From NCBI GenBank assembly GCA_960531495.1, contig OY482855.1, forward strand, positions 11,358,865-11,422,864: a stretch of DNA of 64,000 bases, read 5' to 3'. This document shows positions 12,293 to 50,357 of the stretch, in pieces (positions within the stretch are counted from its first letter, which is position 1; each line of letters begins with the position of its first letter). The translations under genes and the position numbers were made by a program. Under the pieces are notes generated by a model, which saw only the letters and a program-made list of their open reading frames with translations, did not search any database and was not told the origin of the DNA. Source of the stretch: Zeus faber (taxonomy: Eukaryota > Chordata > Actinopteri > Zeiformes > Zeidae).

Positions 12293-13097
12293 TATCACAA
12301 CAGTAAATAAACAGTTTCCACATACAATAACCAAATTGGCCTTATTGTAGTCTACATCTTCCAGTTGACTTCATTTTCTAGGTCTCTAGAGCAGCAGATA
12401 TGTGTTGAAACTCAGTTTTACAGGTTTTTTTCTCTCGCTGCGGTTCCGGTTGGCGTTTCAAAAGAAAATCCAAAAGTAGCCGTGTTTGCAACGCATCTTC
12501 CAGGAGCCCTTAGGTCAAACATGCCTCTGTGTGCTCTGTTTTGGTGGTGTGTGGCAAGGTGTTCCTGTCCTCTGTAGGGATTTGTTTGTGCCTAGGCCTA
12601 TTTACAGCTCCCTGTGCTGCTCCCTGCCCTCAGAAAAAATGCAGAGAAATAGGCGAGTAGAATTTGGGTCAGCAGCTCTTGTCTCGTTGGCTGTCACACC
12701 ATTTCGTTCTGTTTGACAGATTTGTGCTCTGTTCCCCTCTCTCCCATGTTTTTTTTTTTTTTTTTTTTCCTCCATTTTGACACCACACACCTACCTGCCT
12801 TGTGTCTCCTCGCTTCGCTCAATCTCTCTGTCTTTACATGGTTATCCAGATTCTCTTCTTAGCTCTGTGTATCTCTACACTGTCCTAGTTTGGTCTCCTG
12901 CATATCTTGTTTTGCTGTTCTATTTTCTTCATGCCACTCGATATTCTTTTCTGAAGAACCTTAAATATTTGCGATTTATATGCTTCTCAATGTAATGTGA
13001 TTTACTGCTCGAACAGTGTAAAAAAATCTCTTACTGCTGATTACCATTGTGGATATGTCTTACGGTGTTGAGGTAAAAATGTGTTTTCTTCGTTCAG

Positions 13098-21960
<8,863 letters not shown>

Positions 21961-21976
21961 GAGACACACACACACA

Positions 21977-22053
<77 letters not shown>

Positions 22054-23915
22054 GATATCGTCCTTGTGACACAAATCCAATATTTACATTTCTTCCTAAA
22101 CGAGGGGGACTCCGATTCCATTCGGGTGCTTTTGTCACCCATGTTAAGTTCTTTGTGAGACCCTCGGCTGCAGCACAGCCGCTGGGCTGGGCGCGTCAAG
22201 AAGGGAATGGAGGATTTCTACAATGGAAGGAAAATGAAGGATAAGATCTGGTGATCTAGGAAAAATTGGGCATTAAAAGTGGTCGAGCGATGGAGTAACT
22301 ACTTTAGTTAGGAGGCAATTAGTGGAGTTTAGGAGAATTATTGTATTGGTTTTCACCATTTATATATCTTTTTTTTTTCATTAACTTGTCACAGCATTGA
22401 ATTCACTTCAGGTGAACTCCTTCACTGTTTTTATTGCACATAAAGATGCAGACTACATAGATTAAGAAACATACCGCATACAAACTCCAACATTGATCAA
22501 TATGCTACGCTTACACAGTAGCGCAAGTGCCATCCTGAGTTAAAACACAATCTTAAGTGTTTAATTTTGTTTTCCTAATTGAATGTCAACTCAGCTCTTA
22601 CTCTGCCAACTCTGCCCATTACTGAAACGTTGCCAAATAGAGAAGGAGGACTCAGGGGTCACCCGCTCCTTCCTCAAGAGTCACTTAAGTAAAGATTTAC
22701 ATTTTATGTCATTTATGGGCGACCAACACTAAAGAGTTTTAAATTGCTGGAATTTATTTTAATATATTATTTTTTTTTACTGATCTTTTTTTATGTTCTT
22801 TAGACCATAAAGGTACAACTAATTTACAAATATTCTATTGGAAAGCTGTTTATTCAAGCGATGTTACAAGGAATCTTACTATGTATGTGTAAATATGTTT
22901 CCGTGTGCTTATTTGAGCGGGTGTATCAGAAGACTGATCGATCTATTCTGTTTTGTAGTTAGATGTACTGCTGAGGAAACAGCTGTTTTTTTGGTATCCC
23001 CCCAAATTTATTGACTTATATTCCAGTAAAGCTCAACATGCCGCCCCCTGGTTGTGGTCCTAAGTAACTGGACACTCAGAGTACAGTTCTATCATGCTGA
23101 CCCTCTGAACCTAATTCTCGCATTCATCTCCTCTCGTGTCAAATGCAGAATTCCAAGCGCCTACGTTCGGGCAACAATCGGACTTAAATGACACAGGATT
23201 GTTGAAGATTATCGGCGTGAAAACGTAACGTTAAAAATGAGCTACCTCTTACAAGCCATGTGGACATGGACCCAACGTTTTGTTGGTGTTTTTGTGTCTA
23301 TTCTGCAGCTGTTAAAATGAAAGTCGCTGAATTTTGTAATCCACCCGTCACTGACAAGTGGATGAAAACTCGTCCACCTCCCAATCGGTTGTTTTGCTTA
23401 ACTTCAACACTCGGGCACTGAAGCGAGACCTTTGCCTTTTACCAGGTTCACCTTTTGAGCCCAGAAAGTCGAGAAACGGAAATTTGTAATGTTGACTGAA
23501 TTTGTTCTAGATGTACCACTGGCTTGGTTTGTATTTCTTTCCTTTCATACCTTATTTGTAGTATGCCCCCAAAGGTAACCACGTCAAGCTTAAGCTTCTT
23601 GAACAGACAAACTATCAATTGATGCTTTTGATACTGTGTATTCTAAAATGTATATTCTAATGAAAGCAGAATATATTATACCACAAGGAAAATATTGTAA
23701 ATACGGTTTGAGTTTCACAAAAACATTTAAGATGGTGACTATAGTGTTTGGATAGTGCTCTATTTTGTATCCGCTCAATTCTTATTCATTTTATTCTTGT
23801 TTTATATTTCTTGCCTTTATTTGTAAATTGGTATTATATCTTAGATGTAATGCTATAGTTGTCTTTCTGTTGGTGTTGGAAATGGAAATAAAAGTTGGCA
23901 AGCGCGATAAGTTAG
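21961..23915 (+). other. tmem184b: TMEM184B 3' UTR
   Basis: Begins with a (CA)n tract (21964-22051) three bases after the stop. The likely poly(A) signal is AATAAA at 23887-23892. No other gene is visible. Confidence 0.6.
21964..22051. repeat. (CA)n microsatellite directly after the TMEM184B stop
   Basis: About 44 dinucleotides with a short CG interruption, in the proximal 3' UTR. Confidence 0.95.
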
Positions 23916-24741
23916 TTGTGAATTCAGTGGCAATCACTACCTGTAAATGATTGGTTGGTGTGACAAAGATGTCGTTATCCGAATTGAATTTGATTTGCAC
24001 TGAAACATCCAAAGGAGAGACGGAAAAAGCAACGCCGTCAGGGGGTCGTCAACGTGCCTGTTTCGGATTCGGATTAGAGTTGTGCACAATAATCATTGAT
24101 CCAATTCGAATACAATTCAAACAACATTTAAATCAAAGGCCAATTCTTAATTCGAAAGTCAAAACATTAATGTGAGTTGGCTGTGATCAGGTTTAACGTC
24201 GGAAAAGTTCAATGGGCGTACAGCGCTGGCCAGGTGGTGGGTGTGGCCTAACAGCCTGCCACCGCAACAACAACACGGCAGAGCAGTGACGAAAGGGTTG
24301 ACTCGTGTTTTTTTTTCAGATTCGCCTTTTGACGAGTGACTCGGGAAAAGGGAGCCGTTCGATTTTACGATTCTTCCGAGTTGTGGAAGGATATTCTCAC
24401 GGTTATGTCAAAAGTATTAATTCGGCGAAATAATACAAAGTGTGGATGGCAAATTTTGTCAAAATTTGTCAAAGAAATGCAAAGTGCGATTCTTAAAAAA
24501 ATAATAATAATAATTAATTGCGAAACAAAACGAACGAGTCGTTTGACGGACCGACCCCGAACTCCCGATTCATTTGAAACATTCTTCTTTCGCTACGAAC
24601 GAATCGTTTGCGAGTCTTGCGTCCCTCGGCCTCGTTCAAACGGCGCCTCATTGCGAGCCTCCGAGTGAAGCGACGCGCTGAGTTTAACTCACTAACCAGC
24701 TCATCCACACCGAACGTACACAGAAACAGCGTTATTCTAAA
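23916..24741 (+). promoter_or_regulatory. TMEM184B-DDX17 intergenic region, DDX17 promoter and 5' UTR
   Basis: The first part is AT-rich with no gene. 24520-24741 becomes CpG-rich (many CG pairs around 24530-24680) and leads to the DDX17 ATG. An in-frame TAA at 24685-24687 precedes that ATG. The transcription start cannot be fixed from sequence. Confidence 0.45.
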
Positions 24742-32711
<7,970 letters not shown>

Positions 32712-33560
32712 CTGGGTTTTGTGGGAGGGTGCATGCATGTACATGCACAATTCACACCAAAAAAAAACAAACAAACCGCTGCATACAGTGGGAGAGGTGA
32801 ATTACACACACAGTTGATCAGAAATGGCATTGCAGTTTTACTTACAGTGCTGAAAATGTCCAATAGGGGGGAGTCCTGTCCTCCAAGCTTGTTTTTGGTT
32901 TTTGAACGAGCAGCAGGTCGGGACGGTTGAGCTGGTTTGTCTGCACCGAGCTCAGCGTTCCTCCTCACTGCGTGTAAGGTGAGTTAAGGCCGGACTGGAT
33001 GACTGAATTCCTTAACTATGTTTCTAATGAAATGCAGAATTCACATCTTTGTTCCATGGAAGCATTTTGATTGCAGTGTTTGGCTGGCGTTGCCGCTTTG
33101 CTAAGACAAGTTATTTTATTTTTTATTTTTTTGTATTCTGAGCATCTACTAATGTGAGCTGCTTCACTGATTTATTTGATTTTTGCCTTTAGGTGTATCA
33201 AAGGTAGGTGCCTCAGTTGTGTATTCTTAGTTAAGGTTTTGTACATTACCCTTTTAGTAAACAGAACTATTGTTTAGGAAGATTTAAGAAACATGTCCTC
33301 ATATTATCCGTAAACCATACTAGACCTTTAGCCTTAGTGTTTATATATTCAATAGATGCAGTTTTAGTTTGGGAACATACCATAATTATTTTAGGTTTGA
33401 TGCAGAGTGGACCCACAGATATTCACATAATGTACAGTAACTGTACTTCCAACATTAGTTGACATGCACAATTACAGATTGTTTGGCTCGGTAACAGTAT
33501 GGTCTTTATTACATACTTTATTTTTCAGGGTTTAATAAAGTCTTTCAGCGTACCATTGTA
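32712..33560 (+). other. ddx17: DDX17 3' UTR
   Basis: AATAAA at 33534-33539 is the likely signal. Nothing else is coding here. Confidence 0.6.
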
Positions 33561-34754
33561 TGTCTGATTTTTATTTACAATTCTGATTTTATACATTCTT
33601 TTGAGTTTCGAGAGATTTTCCACATACATTGCTTCTTGAGCTACAGAACAAAAGTGAACATACTTTTATTTGCCAAGGAAAAAAATACTTTTATTACCCT
33701 TTTGATATATTTCCAGTGTTAATGCTCTTACACTTAACAGAACTGCCATTGTCAACTGTCATCCGTACTGACAAAGCAGGAACGGTTCTGGAGTCTACGA
33801 GGGAAGAAATGAGCTGGAGCAGGGCATGCTTTGCAGACAGGGTGTGCACATTTGAGACGCTGCAACAAAGTGGGCGGGGCTGAGTTTTTTCGAAGACTCG
33901 CACGACAACTTCCAACTCAAATTTACCACAAGTAAATCAGAAACCCTCGACTGCGAACAAGAACCCTCCCAACATCCTGGTGCAGCACCCTCACAAACGC
34001 ATTTTGCTTCTTGAAACTCAATATAGCTGAAACAAAGACGGCTGCAAAGCAGAATGAGACTGAAAGAGGCACGTATGGGGGATTAAACAGAACTCTGAAG
34101 GTTGTTGATACATGAGAGGGGAAAACAGTACGTAAGTATGTGCAAATCAAGTTCAGTCTTCAGCAAACAGAAGCACCTATTTACCCATCACAAAACAGCA
34201 TACACAAAAAAAAAAAAGAAAAAAAGTTGAGCAGAGCTTGTTATATTTTTTCTTTCTATTAAAGATGTGAGATTTATGGACAGGCTCTCCCATTCCATCA
34301 TCCTGTTGGTTTTCGCGTGCTCGTAGCTTCGGTAAGGCATGCAAAAGAGAACTCCAGCAGTCTGTATTAATCCTCTACACACAAAAACTGCATCGGTTGC
34401 ATAAACCATCGTAACCATGAGGAATCATGAACCCGGTTGGCTTTCCCTCCAGCGTAACTTTTCAGCACGCCCATTACGGACAAGACTACAACACAACTGG
34501 ATCTTCACACCCACAGGGTTGGTTTTTTTTTTTTTTCTTTTGCATTTTGAAACCGACATATCAGCAGACAAACTTAAGAAATACACGACTCATTGAAAGC
34601 AAAGCATGAGCACAATACACTGGGGTTGGGGGATAGAGAGTAATCAGTACCAGTTCTAAAGAAAACAACAGTGTGGTTTAAAATAAAGATCTGCAAGGTG
34701 TTGAGTTGGAGAGAAGAAAGCGGAGACAGTGTCAGTTTGTCGTCCAGCGGAGTG
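33561..34754 (-). other. gga1: GGA1 3' UTR (minus strand)
   Basis: On the minus strand, candidate AATAAA signals lie near 33570 and 33665 (TTTATT on +). So GGA1 and DDX17 transcripts end within roughly 100 bp of each other, or overlap. No other gene is seen. Confidence 0.5.
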
Positions 34755-46040
<11,286 letters not shown>

Positions 46041-47286
46041 CGCTACGGGATTTCTGTCAAACATCGGTCTCGCGAGGTGCGGACGAGCGGTGGGCGTGGT
46101 GGCAAAGAGCGTTCTCGACGTGCGATGCGTTCAAGTCAAGTGGGGAAATAAGAATTAGCTTCGTCTTATAGTTTCACTTTTAGTTGTCCATGCGTTGGCA
46201 ATGTAAACTCACGCTTCCCAAGTCCTTTGAATCTAAAAACAAAAACAAAAAAAAATGGCATTGAATCACCGTTAAAGGCGTGATTACCGTAAAAATATCT
46301 TTAAATCAGAAAGTAATGACTAAATTACACCGATGATAGAACGCATTGGTCTTTATTTATCTATATTAAGCCTATCTATAATAGCTCTAGGTTACTTGAA
46401 AAATGAGTTTTGTTTGCTTTTATTCGCCATCTCGCGTTGGACATGAGGGGGGGGGGGGTGATATAGGTCAACTCAAAGATCACAAATAATATTTTCGACT
46501 TGAAGGAATGAAACTGAAGTGAAATTGTACTTTCAGGTCGGAAGACGCGTAATTTCCATCCCTCCCACATGACTTGAACGCTGCATCTGCGCACACACGC
46601 ACACTTACCTTTGCCGTGCGCTGTTGTTATTGTCACATAGGGTCGGTGCATGTTGAGTGTTCTTACTGAAATGCATCCTCACTGTCCGTGTATTGGCTGT
46701 AAATCCAATGTAATTTGCAACTAGTAGACCTCGTTGTTGAATTAAATCATATAACCAAATGTATAATACAACCCATCTGAAAAATACATTTGAAACAAGA
46801 AACCGGGCCCATCTAATTATAGTGACTAGACGTTTGTCTCCCCCTAGCGACACCCGTTGCGAACTACAGCACATGAAAAGCGCCACAAGTACAAAAGAAT
46901 AACGGTATTTTATTTTATTTTATTTTATTTTTAGATCGATATTTCGCCTGCGAGATGAAAACAAGCCGTTCGGGATCGTTCAATCGTTGGAGACGCACTC
47001 GACGGGGACGGGAGTGAACACATTCCTCCCGCAGCGTGGACGCGTCCGTGTTGACAAACTTGGGAGCCGCCGCCGTTGTCCGCGGACCGTGGGTCTCCGC
47101 GTCAACTCGCGGGGCGCCGTGGGGGCGGCACCGACGCTTTGTTTGGGTTTGGTGGAGTAGGAGGAAACCGAGCCCTCCCGTGGCCTCGGGGCTTCCGACG
47201 GGGAGGTTCGGATGAAGGTGCTCCGCTTACGCGATTAGGGACGCCTGGGATCCCGTTAACACGCGAGATTCGGCCCCGGTCTCGGC
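46041..47286. promoter_or_regulatory. Head-to-head GGA1 / MICALL1 intergenic region
   Basis: GGA1 starts at 46040 going left and MICALL1-like sequence starts near 47287 going right. CpG-rich patches flank it (45750-46110 and about 46960-47330). The middle is AT-rich, with a G run near 46447-46457 and a TTTTA pentamer array at about 46902-46933. It may act as a two-way promoter; I see no defined core elements. Confidence 0.4.
46902..46933. repeat. (TTTTA)n pentanucleotide array
   Basis: Six or so units, ending in TTTTTAG. Confidence 0.85.
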
Positions 47287-47405
47287 GCGCTCCTCACCGG
47301 GAGCGGTCCCGCTCGTTCTGCCCACGACACCCCAATGTTGACATAAGGGAAGTGTCGACCTCGTTCAGAGATGGACTTCATCCACAAACATCGACCTCGC
47401 TCCAC
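47287..47405 (+). pseudogene. Broken first CH-domain exon of MICALL1
   Basis: 47319-47373 reads CPRHPNVDIREVSTSFRDGL, a good match to the start of the MICAL-like calponin-homology domain (C..YPNVDIR..STSFRDGL). Directly after it the expected AFCA is missing and the frame shifts, so that IHKHRPRS follows in another frame (net loss of 11 or 14 nt). Upstream, GCGCTCCTC (ALL) and GAG-CGG-TCC (expected EWC) are two bases out of frame, with W and C altered. No in-frame ATG fits. A normal donor GTAAGT follows at 47406. Confidence 0.65.
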
Positions 47406-48415
47406 GTAAGTAACGATAACGAGGCTCCTGCGCACTTCCTCTTGCAGGTAGAGCTGCAAGTCTTTTTATTTGGTATTTTATATGTATTTAGTATATTTAT
47501 TTGTATTTATGTATGATATTTAAACTTTACTAAACTTATTTTATGAAAGTGACTCATTTTATTTATTGACTACTCTTATTTAAATTAACGATTTAATTTT
47601 TTTTATTGCATTGCAATTCATTAAGTTATTGTAATTTAATACAAATGAACTGCTTGATATTTCGACCTTTCAACCTCATGGACACGAGAAGTGCGGTCAG
47701 GTAGTCAGGTAGCAGTGACGCTCAGCTCATTGATGCGGCATTTAAAAAAAAAACCTCCCTGATCCCTTGGAACCAATGTTTGAAACTGTTCCGGATCTGG
47801 AACATTACCATGTCATCATGAGGCTGTAGGAGGCCGAAAAACCTGCTGCTCTTTCTTGAACCTGAGATGCTCTCCTCCGCCGGATCCTCCTGTGCTCACG
47901 TTTCCCTGTTTCTAGCCCCGCAGGTTGTGGGAACACCATACCTTTTGCATAGAACAAATAAGCTCAAAGAAGTACCTCAAGTGGGTCCCCAATTTGTGTC
48001 GGTTCCATTCCTATCTGCATGATCTCCATTCAGTTTTAGCACATGTTTAATAACAAATTCTAATTTCTTTAATAACCCATGACTTACTGTCTTAACTTTG
48101 CTCCAGAGTGTAGTCTGCCTTGGTTTAAATGGTCTCAAAATGGCATTGCCTTACTAGCTTTGTGTACAGTTCCTATTTTTATTTGGTGTATTTCCATTGT
48201 ATATTTTGTATATTTTTATATAGATATTTACATTTTAAAATTTGTCATCATAGTGCTTGACTTTGAAACAACCTGCTTGAACATCTTGGACTGCCAAATG
48301 CCAATTGTCTTTAATTTTCTTCCTTTCCAAGTGTTGTGCAATTGGTAATATTCATTGAAAATGGAAAAATACAGAATAGAATATTGATCCCTCATTATCT
48401 TTCCTGATTTGTAAG

Positions 48416-48555
48416 GCCCTTGAGGTTGCAGAGACCAAACTGGGGATCCCTGCCCTGCTGGATCCAGAGGACATGGTGCCCGATCGTCAAGGTGTCATCA
48501 CTTACCTCTACCAGTTATACTGCTTCTTCAATCACGCTGTGAAGCTAATAGAGGG
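48416..48555 (+). pseudogene. CH-domain exon of MICALL1, with in-frame deletion
   Basis: Reads [20 protein letters not shown], then [20 protein letters not shown], matching the second half of the MICALL1 CH domain. About four residues are lost between EDMV and PDR. Acceptor TTGTAAG and donor GG|GTGAAG look usable. The exon that should join it to 47405 (KDNVYENN region) is not found between them, so the CH domain cannot be complete. Confidence 0.6.
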
Positions 48556-48954
48556 GTGAAGTGGGGGCGGAGGATTTTTGAATTTGTTGTTTTGTCAGGC
48601 CACGTCACTGTTGATGCCATCACATTAACGGTAACTAGAATTAAAGCCCACTGCTCCTAGATACGTAAGATACTAGGATGGGTAAATGCAGAGAAATTGC
48701 GAATTTCCCCGTTGTGGGACTGATAAGGGTTTATAAATAAATAAATAAATAAATAGATAGGTAAATAAATCAATAAATAAAGGCTGGATTCCCTTTAACG
48801 CTTGAAAAGTCCTGTTGGAAACTGGAAGACTTTACCGCAGATCTGGCTTCTCCTTTACAAGTGTTCCCCATCCACTTTCCACTCTACCTCTCTTCCCCAT
48901 AATGCCCCAAAGAGAGTCATCAAAGAGTCATCTATCAAAACAAGATTAAGAGTT

Positions 48955-49262
48955 CTTCGTCATTTCTCAACACTCGCATACACTGAAAGAAAATTTGTCC
49001 TCTGCCTTTGACCCATCTTACATACCCTAGGAGCAGTGGGCAGCTGCAGTGCAGCACCCAGGGACCAACTCCTGCTCTTTTTGCCAGCGCCTTGCTCAGG
49101 GGCACCAGTAGGAGTATTAACCCCAAACTACATGTTCTTTTACGGTGAGAGGAAATCAAAGCACCCGGCAGAAACCCGCACAAACATGGGGCCAGCCGGG
49201 GTCTGAACCCGGGACCTTCTTGCTGGGAGGTAACAGTGCTATCACTGAGCCACTGTGCCGTC
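48955..49262. repeat. Teleost dispersed repeat (copy 2)
   Basis: Longer copy of the repeat at 34985-35175, ending in ACCTTCTTGCTGGGAGGTAA and a CACTGTGCCGTCC end. Lies between the broken MICALL1 5' exons. Confidence 0.75.
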
Positions 49263-49368
49263 CAAATAGACACAGAGCACATCTTAATCCATACAAGGCC
49301 TTGTATGTCAAACAAATTTGCTCATGTCACAATGTGTGTCACCTGATTGCATTCTCTTTACTCTGCAG

Positions 49369-49478
49369 CCAGTCCTGCCAGTTTGGTGTCATCCCACGCC
49401 ACAGTCCAAACCAATCTCATAAAGAGCAAAGTTTCCGCTGCCGTGAAACCCCCTCAGGGGTCATTTAAAAAGCGCACA
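49369..49478 (+). pseudogene. Possible MICALL1 linker exon remnant
   Basis: Acceptor CTCTGCAG, then SPASLVSSHATVQTNLIKSK in the frame that best resembles a Ser-rich linker. That frame does not join in phase to the exon ending at 48555, and no clear donor follows. Homology is weak. Confidence 0.3.
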
Positions 49479-50053
49479 TAACTCATAGCTCATGTCAACG
49501 GCATTTTCTTTTATCTTGTTTGCTATGTTGTCACAGTCGGGCGCCAGCTTTTCTTCTATTTTCAGACCTCGTCTGGTCATTGTTCTCGCACAGAAGGTGA
49601 TGGATCCAGACGCAATCCAGTGATTGTGTGCACTTTGTTTAGAAAGCATGTTCATCTGGTACAGAGGCATCTAGTGGAAGGAAACATCTACCATCGCACC
49701 AATCCATCCACCAATTCAGTCAACCTACCACCGTACTTGGTCATCTGGCCTCGGGTCAGCTGTTTTTGAACCACAACACTTCCCCTCATGACCAAGTACG
49801 CTGGCCAGGTTCACTCAAATGAAATACAACGTGGGCTTACGTATGTTACTCCCTGGTAAAATCATTCTTTTTATGAGGTTCAGCAATCAACTGGGGTATT
49901 TTGATTCAAACTTTGAGTTTCTTTGATTCTAGTTATTTGAGATTCAGTACTATCAAATGCACAAGGCAATCACTGCATTTTGTGCTCCATTAAGCCCTGT
50001 ATACAAAGTATCACTAATGCCTCTCAGTGAAAGTCCTCATTCTCGTATTTCAG
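49479..50053 (+). other. Region lacking the expected LIM first-half exon
   Basis: No CXXC...H zinc-finger half is visible in any frame, and no other gene. Ordinary AT-moderate sequence. Confidence 0.4.
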
Positions 50054-50206
50054 ATGCAAAGTATGCAGTAGCAGCCTTCTCCCCAGATCTTATAGACCAG
50101 GACGGGGTACCGGCTCATTGATCTGCACAGCTGCCCCGACCTCGGCGGGCAAATTTGACCGACCAAGAATCGGCCCAAAGTTGAGTACCGCAAAGATAGA
50201 CGGTCT
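50054..50206 (+). pseudogene. C-terminal half of a LIM domain (MICALL1), zinc ligand lost
   Basis: After TTTCAG the frame reads CKVCSSSLLPRSYRPGRGTG, then SLICTAAPTS. It matches the second zinc finger of the MICALL1 LIM domain (C..C......L......G.F.C..H), but the final His/Asp ligand after C is replaced. The first LIM half (C..C HVHLVQR) is not seen between 49480 and 50050. The frame reaches TGA at about 50205, or could splice at CT|GTGAGC. Confidence 0.5.
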
Positions 50207-50357
50207 GTGAGCATACTTGCTCATTACACTCAGAAAACAGAGTCACAAGACGGCTAGGCGCCTGGAAGAGGAGAAAGCAGAGGCTCAAAGGTCAAGCTAA
50301 GGAGGCCCCCCCCCCCCCCCGGCCCGGCGTCACATACGAGATCTGCAGCCCAGCTAG

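Larger units (their letters stand above)
8543..13097 (+). other. tmem184b: Probable TMEM184B first intron, repeat-rich
   Basis: Apart from the LINE fragments and palindrome listed separately, this 4.5-kb stretch shows no gene. 9560-9890 is unremarkable unique-looking sequence with short ORFs only. A T run sits at about 12749-12768. It ends at TTCGTTCAG before the TMEM184B ATG. Confidence 0.45.

Noticed and set aside
24685-24741. Upstream non-AUG start giving a p82-like DDX17
   Set aside because: An in-frame TAA at 24685-24687 leaves only 18 codons before the ATG.
47076-47516. 146-codon frame across the MICALL1 first exon
   Set aside because: Only a short stretch (CPRHPNVDIREVSTSFRDGL) is family-like. 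The start is not ATG, and after the match the frame is wrong and passes the donor.
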